From positions 62,001 through 126,000 of the forward strand of contig SNVD02006880.1 in assembly GCA_013180625.2 (NCBI GenBank): 64,000 nt of DNA, given 5' to 3'. Shown here one piece after another: positions 1-11,685 of the stretch (positions are counted from its first letter, which is position 1; every line of letters starts with the position of its first letter). The notes under the pieces are model-generated. The model was not told the origin of the DNA. It made no database searches and saw nothing but the letters and a program-made list of their open reading frames with translations. The position numbers and the translations under genes were made by a program. This stretch comes from Boswellia sacra (lineage: Eukaryota > Streptophyta > Magnoliopsida > Sapindales > Burseraceae).

Positions 1-266
1 AATTTCATAATATATCGTCAAATAAATTGACACTATTCAACGTTGTAATTACTGTTCATCCGGCCGATACTGTTCATCAACCCAACCAGATTCTTCCTCA
101 GGCTACTCCACGCAGCTTTGCCTCTTGGTCGACCGCCTGATTCCTCTCGGATTACCAAGTTTTTAGGAGTTGACGACGGAAACCCACTTCGCCTCGGTGC
201 CTGGTTTGCTCTCGTTCTCCTTCACCCTTTTTGAACCTTGATATAATTGCTTTGTGGTTTTGATCA

Positions 267-1419
267 ATGGATCCGCCTAAGGTCAACCCTCCTGGTTCTT
301 GGGCCAACAAGGTTAAGATCACTGATTCGAGTGCCCGTTGCGAGTTGAAACAGCTGTATCCCAAGAAACCGGGTACAGTACTTGAGATCGCTGACGAGAT
401 TGTCGATGACAACCTGGCCAAATAGTGTAGATGTCTTGTTGGATTATTTCCAAGATATGTGATGCCATTTCATGCTGCACGCTTAATGGCCATACGTGCA
501 TGGAAATCTAGCGATCTAGAGGATGTCCGCTCTACCAAACAGGATGTTTTCATCTTTCATTTTCAAACTGAGGATGAGGCTCGTACAGTCTTTAATCGCG
601 GTCCTTGGATGTTCGAAGGTAAATATATTTATTTACAAACATGGCATCTGCATCGTAACTTTATTAAAAATCAAATGTGGAATATCCCAGTTTGGATCCG
701 TTTGTATGGCCTGCCGTTTCCTTTGTGGACAACCAATGACCTTAGTATTGTTTTCAGCATGGTTGGATGTCCTCTCTCTTGTGACAAAATGACCTCTGAT
801 TTTTCCAGATTAGAGTATGCGAGGGTATGTGTTGCTATTAGTGCAAAGCACCCCCCAGTTAAGAACTTTGAATCCAGATGTAAACTCTCTCTCGAGCCCA
901 TCTAAATTCAAGTTGAATATGAATATATTCCGAAATGTTGTCTCAACTGTTGTTAGTTTGGTCACCGTTGTCCGAAACCAATAAAGATGCCAGGTCAAGA
1001 TATGAAAGAGGCAAAATCCCTCTGATAGCACCCCTTTAAATAAGGGTAAGGAAGTGACCAAGGTCGCTGAGAATTCGAAAATTATTGCTCTTTCAACAGT
1101 TTTTGCAATGCAAGATGTGCCTCCTAAGGCAACTACAGATTTGAGTACAGAGTCAGTCTTCGATTCTGATTCTTTATCTCCATATGCGACAGATTAGGGT
1201 AGACTATTGGGTCCTATCTAATGTTCTACCAACCGTGAGGCATCTGGTTCATCGGGGCAGATAAATGCAGGACAATCTCCTATGTTATCTCCCTCTCATT
1301 TTGAGCCATTGAATAGGGTAAGTGATGAGGATCAATCGGATATGATTGATCATACTAATTCGGACAATCCGACTACTCCTGTAAAGAAGGGTAAGAAGAA
1401 AAAGAACAAGAAGGGTTAA
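267..1419 (+). pseudogene. DUF4283/zinc-knuckle ORF1 protein of a LINE, degenerate
   Basis: Translation from ATG 267 starts MDPPKVNPPGSWANKV and meets a stop at about 423. It continues in the same frame through a DUF4283 domain (about 460-850; RGPWMFEGKYIYLQTW and PVWIRLYGLPFPLW are diagnostic) to another stop at 903. A remnant CCHC knuckle follows (CCLNCC, stop, FGHRCP; about 930-985). Further stops interrupt the hydrophilic tail, which ends in a Lys-rich stretch (KKGKKKKNKKG) before the stop at 1417-1419. In plants this architecture is typical of L1-type LINE ORF1 and derived zinc-knuckle proteins that bind nucleic acid. The stops make it a pseudogene. Assignment to the family is firm; its original length is not known. 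Confidence 0.75.
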
Positions 1420-1509
1420 GGCTTTGATTTATCAGACTTGTTTTCCTTTCCTTTATGTTTGCACCATTTGGTCACTTTTTTTTTTGTTTTTCTTTTGTTG
1501 TTACGCCTT

Positions 1510-1625
1510 TTATGGTTGTTGGAAATCTTGCTTTGTTTAGGCCGTTTGTGGCCTTTATTTTATGTTGTTAAGGTCGTTTGTGGTCTTTTTACTTTTTTTC
1601 AGGCCGCTTGTGGCCTTTATTTTTT
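1510..1625 (+). repeat. short imperfect tandem repeats in the LINE 3' region
   Basis: A motif close to ggccgtttgtggccttta recurs three times between about 1540 and 1625, each copy followed by a T-rich stretch (ggccgtttgtggc, ggtcgtttgtggt, ggccgcttgtggc). The core is an imperfect palindrome (ggcc...ggcc). It lies between the ORF1 stop and the A tail, so it belongs to the element's 3' untranslated region. Confidence 0.6.
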
Positions 1626-1748
1626 ATTTATTGTTGGATTGTATGTTGTACTATACGTCATATTTGTAATTCTTGGGGTATGTCCCTCAGATTTTTGTAC
1701 ATTATAATTTTTTGGATTTATATTACCAAGTAACTTTTCAAAAAAAAA

Positions 1749-2369
1749 TTAGTTTTGATATTTTTAACCCCCACTATGATTATTTCATCATCATCTTCTT
1801 TTTTTTGCTCTTTCCTTTTTCTTCTCATAGCTTTCTCAGCTTTCTTTCACTTCGCTCACAGCATTTTCTTGTATAGAAGTGTATGCTCCATTATTGATTA
1901 TGGCATTATGCTTCTTATTCCCAATTTGTAATCTGTTAATTAAGCCAAAGTTAAGCTAATTAAATATGCACAAGTTAAAAAATATATAGGAATTACAATA
2001 TAAATGAAGTTCATAATGACTAGATAGGACGGCAAAAATAAGATATAATAAACATCCATGAATGTGGTAGAAATTAGCTAGGTAGAAGATATAAAGCAAT
2101 CTACTATAACAATAAAAATAAATAGAACTTGCATGGTTGATATTGTCAAATAATATTAAATTCTAAACTTTCACAGTGGCTACAAGGTAGGTACGCGTTT
2201 AAATTTAATAACATCACAATATCTTTTAATATTTTCTTCGTTTTCCCCGCAACACCACCCGTCCTAAACACCCCCCACCCCCAAAGCGACATTTCAATGC
2301 TTTTATTTTGGGTAATTTTGATGGGTTGCATGGGCAGTAAGATCAGTTAATTATTCAGAAAATAAATGT
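1749..2369. other. spacer shared with the other B units, no gene seen
   Basis: AT-rich DNA that matches the spacer between the exon-5 relic and the 3' end of the full-length B gene in later units (compare 26620-27430, 40510-41455 and 52235-54025). Shared landmarks are the pyrimidine-rich tract around 1790-1860, the phrase catccatgaatgtggtag near 2055, and the caacatttcaatgc-like tract near 2295. No open frame worth calling was found. Confidence 0.6.
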
Positions 2370-3412
2370 TTAGGTGAAGAACCCATCTTGTGACAAAAAT
2401 TCAACGCTGAATTCGAGTTCGTAGAGTTGCTTCATATTGAGATGCCATGTAAACTTGGATTCTCCATTCCAAAGCAGGTCTGCTAGTGTAGAATTGGCAC
2501 GTTCAGTCGGATGGCGTCCATCAAAAAATACATACTCATTTGGATAAGAGCACACTTCATATTCTTCTGTAAGTCTTCCGCAACAAGAGCTGCGGTGCGA
2601 GCCAGTGCCACAACATGCAACATCTTACACATTGAAACCTGAAAACTTAATGTATAACAATTGTTATTATATATACGGTCAAGATTAGGAGTAAGCATTT
2701 AATGAAAATATGGCCCTCTTACGTAAGCAATTAGCTTACCGTATATTACAGCTTGAATTATCATATCATTTAGTGCATTATAGAAATCAAATATTAAGTA
2801 GCTGAATCCCGGTAACTGGCTTTGCGACTGCTTGGTGATGTCAGATAGAACATTATTGTGAATGCTTGCCATTGCTTGCAGCTCTTCTACATAAGCTCCA
2901 CCCCTAAGGTTGTAACTTTGTTTAAACTTTGGCAAGCAACCCAACGGTCCAACATTCTGAAATGAAAATTTTCTTCCTCCTAGTTCATATATTTGCTTAA
3001 GGGAAAAAAAATTGAGGACCTCAATGAACCAATTAGTTCAATGAGTCATCGATAACATGATAATAGATAAATTTACCTTAATCACGTCTGTTAAATTACC
3101 AGTTACCATATCCACATATTCTTGTTGCTCTCATACGGTGATATTAGCATCACGATCGATGAAGTTTATGAATACATTGCTGCATTTATTATATCAAAAA
3201 GTTGTTTGATATATATAGATATATATAACGATGTTTATCAAGAATGAAAATATTGTCATTATACCTGCAAAGTCGCGGATTTTACGGTCATTGCATAATC
3301 TTCCGGTCTCTCCGTATGGTGGAAAATTTGCCTTGCCGTCGATGCTAATATTAAGATAGTTATTGTTTCCAGGATCGTAGACTTAATCTTCCAAGACAAA
3401 TATGGCAACTTG

Positions 3413-3751
3413 TGCTGGTGCTGAGCTCATGCATGTTCTAGAATTCCCTCCCATGTCAAAGTTAGGCACCTCCCATGGGAGGTAGGTGCATGGTAGGTAA
3501 GGTTAGGTGACCAACTCACCTAACCCATTGAATTATAATGTAGAACTCCTCCTATAAATAGAGGACATTTCTGCAAAGTTAAGCATTCCAGAGAGAATTC
3601 AAAACCAAAGAGTTTTGAAAGGTAGAGAGCCAGAGAGCTCCAGGAAGTGTTTTAGGAGAGTTTTTGTATAATTCTCGTAATACAATTTTCTCTGTAAATA
3701 CAAGTTATTTTTCTCCCAGAATCTGTTCTGAGTGTGCATTGCATCCTAACA
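3413..3751 (+). repeat. 5' LTR of copia element 1
   Basis: A 339-bp repeat starting tgctggtgctgagctc and ending cctaaca. It matches 8537-8885. It contains a TATA-like box (cctataaatagagga, about 3551-3565) that would start the genomic RNA, and a short near-palindrome cctcccatgggaggt near 3469. Confidence 0.9.
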
Positions 3752-3768
3752 AGTAGTATCAAAGCTCG
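3752..3768 (+). other. primer binding site, initiator-Met tRNA type
   Basis: Directly after the 5' LTR the sequence agtagtatcaaagctcg resembles the usual plant retrotransposon site complementary to the 3' end of initiator methionine tRNA (consensus TGGTATCAGAGC), with one or two mismatches. Confidence 0.7.
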
Positions 3769-4470
3769 GTTGAGCTCCTGGAATGCCAGAACAGAGAGAG
3801 AAAAATCATAGAAAAATTGTCCCCTGTTTTTGAAAAATTTCGAATTTTCTGAAAGTGCTCAAATTTTAAATTTGAAGTATCCATTGTGTTCCTAACGTCG
3901 AGGTGAGAATTTTGTAATTTTTCAGTGACGAATCCAATCACCAGAGATCCCGCACGCGCCACTTGCACCGTCAACCTGGTCTGCGAGTGGGCGTCACTCT
4001 CTCCACGAGCCCCACGTGCCTTCCGCAGGTTGAAGACGACCACGTCATTACCACGTCATCTTCCACGTCAGCGCAAACACCAGAGCCACGTCAGCAACCA
4101 TGTTAGCATACACATCAGTAATGTCACTTCAGCACCACGTAAGAGAACGTCGCCACGTGACATCCACATCATCAGCCACGTGTCCTGACCTTGCCACATC
4201 AACACATCTTTCTGAAATTTTCATTTGACCCATGTAATTTTGGATAATTATGTTATGACCCCATAAGTTTTTGAAATTTTTAGTTTAGTCCTTGAAATTT
4301 TCAGTTTAGTCTTTGAGATTTCCAAGCTTCGTATTTCTTGCACAAAAAGAATTTTGAGCCCCGGAAGAGGCTATTCCACCATTTTTTATCGTTTCGAACG
4401 CAACTGTGGGCTCAAATTTTTGAAATTCAATTCCAATTTCAGTCAATTAATTGTTCTAAAATGAAAAAAT
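3769..4470 (+). other. copia element 1 untranslated leader
   Basis: About 700 bp between primer binding site and gag. A stretch at 3950-4190 is unusually C-rich, with recurring ccacgtca/cacgtc words (at least eight), and is open in one frame by composition only. No protein family is recognisable. Confidence 0.5.
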
Positions 4471-4477
4471 CATCTGG

Positions 4478-5267
4478 AGCCATGATTAAATTGACAACGA
4501 CCAACTACACACTATGAAGGCCCAGGATAGAGGATCTCCTCAGTTGTAAGGATCTATTTGATCATATAGAATTTCAAGGGTAGAGACCTGAGACTGAAAA
4601 AGAGGCAGAGTGGAAGAAAATAAATAAAAAAAAATGTATCGGTCAGATCAGGCAATGGATCGATCATAGCGTCTTCCACCATGTAGCCAAAGAAGTAGAT
4701 GCATATTTTCTATGGACAAAATTAGAGGGTATGTATCAAGCCAAGTCAACAAGGAACAAAGCCATCCTGATGAGATGGCTTGTAAACTTGAAGTTGTAGA
4801 GTGGAACTTCTATAGTAGAACACACAAGTGAGTTCCAGAACTTGGTGAATCAACTGTCAGCAGTCAAACTATAGCTTGAAGATGAAGAACAAGCCCTTCT
4901 ACTTCTCAACTCCTTTCTAGACTTATGGGAGATGTTGGTGGTCTCCCTCAGTAATTCAGCCCCCGATGGCAAACTTAACTTGTCAATGGTTAAGGATGCC
5001 TTGATGAATGAGGAGGCTAGAAGGAAAGATGCAGGCGCTAGTCAAGAGGAAGCCTACATCATGAAAAATCGAGGAAGACACTCTCGAGGAGATCAAGACT
5101 GGAGGAGAGGTAGAAGTAAAAGCAGAGGCAGGTCATTAGACAGGAGGGGCAAATCAACAGATAGGCGGAGACCCACGTACAAATGCTATCACTATGGTGA
5201 AGAGGGTCATTTAAAGAAAAACTATCATAGTTTACGGAAGCAGAACCAGGAGAGTTCACAAGCATAA
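4478..5267 (+). pseudogene. copia gag relic
   Basis: Reading with stops ignored gives a copia gag: an N-terminal segment with TTTNYTL, a UBN2-like middle (LWTKLEGMYQAKSTRNKAIL at about 4710-4770), then a clean 111-codon end (4932-5267) with a basic RGRSKSRGRSLDRRGKS stretch. The knuckle is CYHYGEEGHLKKNY, so the second and last cysteines of CX2CX4HX4C are now Tyr. At least four in-frame stops precede 4932. Gag would package the element RNA. Confidence 0.8.
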
Positions 5268-5351
5268 AGCAGCGAAGTACGACGAGTTACAGTCATAGAA
5301 GAAGTGACCATTTGTGCAGAAGAGACATGCTTCCACATAGCAGACTAAGGA

Positions 5352-8300
5352 GTGGAATGGGTGATAAACACAGCAGCTTCCTGCCACGTCACTCCTTGCA
5401 AAGAAATCTTCATCACATACAAAGCAGGAGACTTTGGGATAGTGAAGATGGAAAATAATAGCACCGCCAAAATTATGAGAATTGGTGATGTTCAATTCCA
5501 AACAAACATCAGATGTACAATAACCTTGAAGGACGTTCGTCATGTGCCAGATCTTCGACTTAATTTGCTTTCGATAAAAGCTTTGATTAGCAAGGCTATG
5601 AGAGCTGTTTCATCAATGGTACATGGAAGATGATAAAGGGGGTCATGGTGGTTGCTCGAGGAAAACTATGTAACAATTTTTACAAGACTCATGTAAAGAT
5701 AGACGGAGAAAACCTTAATGTAGCAGAACATATATCTTAGGATTTGTGGCATAAAAGGCTTGATCACATGAGTGAGAAGGGTTTGACAATCCTTGAGAAG
5801 AAAAACTGATCACTGTTTCTAAGGATGTAACGTCTCATCCTTGCGGCTATTGCTTATACGAAAAATAACGGAGGGTGTCGTTCAGCTCCTCATTAGTAAG
5901 GAAATCAAAGTTATTGGAGCTAGTACACTCTGATGTATGCGGACTTCTTGAAGTGGAGACTCTAGGTGGCAACAGGTATTTTTTGACCTTTATTGATGAT
6001 GCATCTCGAAAAGTGTGGGTGTATTTCCTCAAGACGAAGGATGAAGTTCTGAAAAAGTTTAAACTGTTTCACGCCATGGTAGAACATGAAACGGGTAAGA
6101 ATAAAATACTTCGATCAGATAATGGAGGCGAGTATACCGCCAGAGAGTTCAAAGCTTATTATGGAAAATATGGCATTCGTCACGAAAGAACGGTCCCACG
6201 TATACCACAGTACAATAGAGTGGTCGAGAGGATGAACTGAACCATCATAGAACGGGTCAGGAGCATTGCTTAGATTGGCTAAGTTACCCAAGCCATTCTG
6301 GAGAGAGGCCGTTCGTACTGCCTGTTATCTAATCAACAGATGATCACCATCGGTGCCATTAAACTTCGAGATTCCAGAAAAGGTATGGTCTAATAAAAAG
6401 CCCTTCTACAATCACTTAAAAGTGTTTGATTGTTTAGCCTTTCGTACATGTATCCAAGGAGCTCAGACAGAAACTTGATACAAGAGTTGTTCTATGTATC
6501 TTCATTGGTTATAGAGATGAAGAATTCAGATACAGATTATGGGACCCGAAGGAAAACAGAGTCATTTGAAGCAGAGATGTAGTATTCCATGAAGACCAAA
6601 TATTTAAAGACGCTGAAAAGATAATAATATCTAAAAATCTCACTAGCAATACCCCAGATATTGTTGCAGATTCTGCTCCAGTACCAAATGGCACAGAAAA
6701 TGATGAGTTATCAGAAGAAGTTCCAGAAGCAGATGAGGAGGGGGAAAATGAAGAGATTGCTGAGCTAGGGGAGCACAATCACCTATAGAAGCTACTGTAC
6801 CTCCTAAAGTTGAAGAACCTCAGCCACGACGATCTGAGCGAGGTCATGCTCCGTAGGGGAAATATCTGAAATTAGAATGTGCACTGCTTACTGATGAGAG
6901 GGAGCTAGAAAGATTTCGTGAAGCTTTATCTCATCCAGACAAAGAACGTTGGCTACAAACAATGCAAGATGAGATGAATTCTCTAGAGAAGAATAAAACT
7001 TATGAATTAGTTGAGCTCCTTGACGAAAAAAAAGTACTGAGGAATAAGTGGGTGTTCAAGCTCAAGAAAGATAGAATAGGAAATATGATAAAGTATAAAG
7101 CCCGGTTGGTGGTAAAAGGATTCCTTCAGAAGAAAGGAATTGACTTTGATGAAATCTTCTGGTAAAAATATCCTCAATCCGCGTCATCCTCGGATTGACA
7201 GCAAGTCTAGATTTGGAGCTTAAACAAATGGATGTGAAGACAACATTTCTTCATGGAGACTTGCATGAAGAAATCTATATGAAGCAGCCAGAAGGATTTA
7301 AGGTTCAAGGAAAAGAAAACCTCACGTGCAAGCTGAAAAAGAGCTTATATGGCCTTAAACAAGCACCAAGGCAATGGTACAAGAAGTTTGACTCCTTCAT
7401 GATCAGTCATGGGTACAAAAGAACTGCTGCAGACCAGTGTGTCTATTTCTAGAAACTTTCAGGTGGAGATTTTGTTTCACTCATGTTATATATGGATGAC
7501 ATGCTGATCGTCGGTAAAGATGCAACACAAATAAAACAGCTAAAGAATGAACTCTCAATAACCTTCGATATGAAGGATTTAGGACCAGCTCAGCAAATCT
7601 TAGGGATGCATATCCGTCGAGATAGAAAAATGAAGAAGTTATGGCTGTCTCAAGAGAAATATGTTGAACGTATGATCCAAAGGTTCAACATGGATGGTGC
7701 TAAGCCAGTTAGTATGCCACTGGCTAATCATTTCAAGCTGAGCAAGAGATCATGTCCTTCATCCAAAAAAGAAATAGAGGACATGGCGTCGGTATCCTAT
7801 TCTTCTGCTGTGAAAAGTTTGATGTATGCCATGGTGTGTATAAGGTCGGATATTGCTCATGCTGTAGGAGTAGTGAGCAGATTTCTTTCCAACCTAGGGA
7901 AAGAACATTGGGAGGCAGTCAAGTGGATTCTCGGATACCTAAAAGGTACTTCAAAGATATGCTGGTGTTACGGGGGAGCTGATCCAATCTTGGAAGGCTA
8001 TACAGATTCAGATATGGCCTGAGATTCTGACAGTAGAAAATCCACGTCAGGTTTTGTTTACACTTTTACGGGGAGAGCTGTGTCATGGCAGTCAAAACTA
8101 CGGAAGTGTGTTGCGCTATCCACAATAGAGACTGAATATATTATCGCAGCAGAAGCTGAAAAGAAAATGTTATGGTTGAAGCGGTTTCTCCAAGATCTTG
8201 GGATCGAGCAAAAAGAGTACAAGGTATACTGTGACAGTCAAAGTGCTCTCGATTTGAGCAAGAATTCATTGTATCATTCCTGAATGAAGTATATTGACAT

Positions 8301-8452
8301 TTGCTACCACTGGATATGCGAAGTGATGGATAAAAAACTGTTGAAACTAGTGAAGATTCATACTAAGGATAATCCTGTAGACATATTAACAAAGATAGTC
8401 ACAAGAGACAAGCTAGAGCTATGCAGAGATATAGTCGGATTAGAAGTTATCT
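5352..8452 (+). pseudogene. copia pol relic (PR-INT-RT-RNaseH)
   Basis: Domains in order. Protease at about 5355-5400, where the catalytic Asp position reads Asn (INTAASCHVT). Integrase core 5900-6240 with HSDVCG, SDNGGEY and VVERMN, so the D-D-E residues remain. Reverse transcriptase 6962-7520 with KYKARLVVKG, MDVKTTFLHGDLHEEIYM and YMDDMLIVG. RNase H 7990-8280 with YTDSDMA, SWQSKLRKCVALST and YCDSQSAL. Stops occur at many points (e.g. 6238, 7163, 7450, 8020, 8281) and there is a frame change between 7160 and 7195. A clear pseudogene. Confidence 0.88.
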
Positions 8453-8486
8453 GATTATCTTTGTGGTTATTCCCTTTCACATGGGA

Positions 8487-8536
8487 TAGAGGGGGAGAAT
8501 TGCCGGTGCTGAGCTCATGCATGAGAGGGGGAGAAT
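8487..8536 (+). other. duplicated polypurine tract region
   Basis: The tract agagggggagaat precedes the LTR start at 8488-8500 and is repeated at 8524-8536. The first copy is followed by tgccggtgctgagctcatgcat, which is itself an LTR start. A 36-bp tandem duplication therefore spans the polypurine tract and the first bases of the 3' LTR. Confidence 0.8.
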
Positions 8537-8885
8537 TGCTGGTGCTGAGCTCATGCATGTCATGCATGAGCTCCTAGAATTCCCTCCTATGTCAAAGTTA
8601 GGCACCTCCCATGGGAGGTAGGTGCATGGTAGATAAGGTTAAGTGACCAACACCTAACCCATTGAATTATAATGCAGAACTCCTCCTATAAATAGAGGAC
8701 GTTTTTGCAAAGTTAAGCATTCCAGAGAGAATTCAAAACCAGAGAGTTTTGAAAGGTAGAGAGCCAGAAAGCTCCAAGAAGTGTTTTAAAGGAGTTTTTG
8801 TATAATTATTGCAATACAATTTTCTCTGTAAATACAAGTTATTTTTCTCCAAGAATCTGTTATGAGTGTGTATTGCATCCCAACA
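8537..8885 (+). repeat. 3' LTR of copia element 1
   Basis: A 349-bp direct repeat of 3413-3751, beginning tgctggtgctgagctc and ending ccaaca. It differs by scattered substitutions and a short extra catgcatgagctc stretch near 8560. If the duplicated start at 8501 is counted, the LTR is 385 bp. Confidence 0.88.
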
Positions 8886-8967
8886 ACTTGCCTGGACATA
8901 GCGTGCAGGGAGCTTTTTGGGACAAGAAAAGCAAGGCAAAGAGAAGAATGCTCAAAGCGGATAACAT

Positions 8968-10699
8968 TTTTCCTTGTTTTGATTCGAAGGCGATTGGGCT
9001 CTCTTCGGGGTCGAGATCAGATCACATCAAGAATGGAAGAGTCCACGGTCAATTTCCATATTTGGCATGTGGAACACCTAACAATCATCGGCTAGCTAAC
9101 TGACAATCCCGGTTGACTAACTAGTAAATTAATAATTTAAATAGGATGTTGGTCAGTGTTGTCAAATTAAATTCATAATCTTTAAACTATTTAATCGTTT
9201 CAATGTACACAAAAGTTTAGACAACAATAATATTAAATATAAAAACTAAATATAAAATGCATTACAAACAATAATTGAGAGAAGGAAAAAAAAATAGGGT
9301 AGATAGATATTGCTCTATCATATATGAAAGTAAGGGAAAGCCCACAGTTTAGCAGGCATATGGCGTGTGGGGATTTATGGCTAGGTTTGTAGTAGAGTAA
9401 GATTGGACGAAATGTGAAAATCAGTTAATAAAAATTAATTACAAGGGGAGAGACAATTGTTTTGGGTACTTTTTTATAAGCTAAGTGAAAATTTAGAAAG
9501 TTTAATTATATGTTATCAAATTATTGATATGATTTATAAAAGAGAACGTAGAATTATGAAAATAAAATTGATATATAAGTTTATTTTTAAAATCTTTTTT
9601 ATTTAAACCTCATCCGAAGCTTTTTTTTTTTTTTTTTTTTGAAATCTCAGGGGTTATAGCCTAGCCAAGCCCCCCATTCCGTCCACCATTGGGTATAAGT
9701 CACATCACTTAATCAATTATTTAGGTTTCTTGTTTAGATGTACAATTATATAGGTTTCTTGTTTAGATGTATAATGGAACTCTTCTTGTAATCACCATAG
9801 AATAATGTTTACTAGATTTTTATTAGTTGTCTAAATTTGTACACTCCATTGAAGTGTTTTTTTTTTTTTTTTCACTAGCTTTAAACGGAAACTAGGCCAA
9901 ATGGCTGAAATTCAGGTGAGTAGGCAGGTGAAAGCGAACCTCCATCTATACTTTTAGGGCTAGGCCGTGGCAACAACCAACATAGGTCTTGCTTGTGTTT
10001 TGTACTTATTAATTTTCTATTTAGAGATATAATAATACTATATTTATAATCTAAATACAATTTAAAATCTACAATATGATATGATAGCTTAAATAATAAA
10101 ATTTTACTATATATAAAACTTTTTTAGTTCTTTTTTTTCACTTCTAATGAATTATTATCATATATACTGTCAAATCATATTTTAAACTTTGAATTATAAA
10201 TTTATTATTACCGTTGTTGTAGATATTGGAAGATATTAATTAAATTTTTAGAGTTTGAGATGTTTGTGCTCCTTAATAAATTTGTCAAGTGACTTTTTTT
10301 TTTCAGTTGTGCAAAACAATCGTGATCTCCTAAGTAGCCCCACCACCCAGCTGCCATGTCAATTATATTATGAAAAAAGTTAGATGTTTCTGTTTTTTCA
10401 TGTTCAGATAAAAATTAATCACTCTACAGTATACAAAACCACAAAATATAATAATGAAACTGTTACATATTCTTAAGATTAAGAAATTAATTAAATAGTT
10501 AATTGAAGGAAAAGATTACTATTGCACCAAACTGGAGGCTTTAGTAAAACACAATTGTTGAAAGAAAGTGTAATCTCTTGTTGAAAAAGGCAGTCAGCCC
10601 TGCTGGGAACCAGGAATATTTTAGCTAGCTAGGGGCATCATAAAATTTTTATATTTATAATTCTTTTATTAATAAACCTAGGCGATACCGTAAAATAAA
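8968..10699. other. upstream flank of GDSL B1, no gene seen
   Basis: From 8968 to about 9700 this matches the 5' flanks of the other B genes (for example aaggcgattgggctctcttcgg, and the tract ending aaatctcaggggttatagcctagccaagcc that parallels 45400-45430 and 58920-58950). There is a 22-base T run at about 9619-9640 and another near 9858. From about 9700 to 10700 it is AT-rich with no recognisable gene or repeat family. Confidence 0.5.
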
Positions 10700-11685
10700 A
10701 ATAAATTTACATATATTGTAAATTCTAGACTGCAATAATAATTGCAACTCCTTCCTCAATGTATTGTACTTGACGGGGCGACCAAGCCAACCGAATGGTA
10801 CCGCTCTGACTTGATGTTTGAAATAATTGAAGTTGAGGCTAACGATTGACTGTCACAATTATTGTCGAAATCTTTTTAGGAATTCACAAGGTCTGGCGGT
10901 CTGCCCAACAATTATTTACTAATGGCCAGAAATTTTGTACTTGAAAATCATGGCCAGGCTTGAGGCCCTACCCATCAATCAAGAGTTCACAAAACGGTCC
11001 ACAAAAAAGCGACTCGTTGATCTACTTGGCAAAACAAACCAATGCAATGTGAAAATTTTCTAGGAAGAATAATTCTACCTATAAACTTAATTATTAACTT
11101 ATTTAATTTGATCACATAATAAATTACCTTAGTATTTATTATAATTATTTTAATTTGTTATTAAATTTTATTCATTCAACATTTTTTATAAACTAAATTT
11201 TATCATATCATATTCTAAAATTTTTATAGATAATTAATTTAAAATTGTCGTTATGTTTTTGTTTTCTTTTGTACATTGTAAAATCTTAATAAAACTATTA
11301 TATTTTTTTCCTTTGTTTCGCCATTGTTTGGAATGACATCTATCCGCAAAATTTCAATCGTTGATGGTTCAGTTATTGATTTATTTATAGTTATTACATG
11401 TGAGTAAGGGCTTTAGTAAAGTGAACTAATAAGGATAAAAAAAAAGTGTCTAGGAGAATGTTATTAACATTCTCAATTAAAAATAGCAACACGAGGAAAC
11501 TAATTCTAATCATCAAACAGAAAGACGATAAATTCCTCTTGGAACCAATCAACGTTATGATCAACGATTCAACCCTTTCAAGCTTTCACACTTGATAATT
11601 TATTCAAATGTCGGAAGCATGCACTATCATATTCATACTACGTACGTTAATTCTTAGACCATTATAACTACGATCGATCCAACGA

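Larger units (their letters stand above)
1..1748 (+). mobile_element. LINE-derived retroelement, 3' part, ending in poly(A)
   Basis: The segment carries a degenerate ORF1-type reading frame (267-1419), a T-rich 3' tract and a terminal A run at about 1740-1748. Right after the A run the sequence becomes the GDSL-unit spacer that also occurs near 26620, 40510 and 52235 (ttttgatatttttaaccc), so 1748 is the 3' insertion boundary. No reverse transcriptase frame lies between ORF1 and the A tail, so this is an ORF1-only or internally deleted copy. The 5' end is outside the window or not recognisable, so no target duplication can be shown. Confidence 0.7.
3413..8885 (+). mobile_element. Ty1-copia LTR retrotransposon, degenerate, inserted in GDSL exon 1
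   Basis: Both LTRs, a primer binding site, gag and pol relics and a polypurine tract are recognisable in copia order (protease, integrase, reverse transcriptase, RNase H). The 5-bp target duplication acttg is seen at 3408-3412 and 8886-8890, and removing the element restores the GDSL first exon. The coding part has many stops and several frame changes, so the element is not autonomous now. Confidence 0.93.
2370..8967 (-). pseudogene. GDSL esterase/lipase B1, pseudogene split by a copia insertion
   Basis: Minus-strand relative of the intact B genes. The first exon starts at ATG 8967, is cut at 8886 by the copia element, and resumes at 3412-3268. Lesions: the block I GDS reads E-D-stop; a small deletion removes the FFRYPT stretch; exon 2 and most of exon 3 are gone, because at about 3165-3180 exon-3 sequence runs directly into the exon 2/intron 1 boundary. 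Exon 4 (about 2740-2990) still reads NVGPLGCLPKFKQSYNL. Exon 5 (2370-2640) keeps [15 protein letters not shown] but is frame-shifted upstream. Clearly dead; what remains is a paralogue of the gene at 41459-43011. Confidence 0.85.

Noticed and set aside
1438..1876. Hydrophobic frames after the LINE ORF1
   Set aside because: T-rich untranslated DNA gives runs of Phe and Leu; they also cross the element boundary at 1748.
3925..4188. 87-codon frame in the copia 1 leader
   Set aside because: It consists of cacgtc-rich low-complexity DNA between primer site and gag; no family resemblance.
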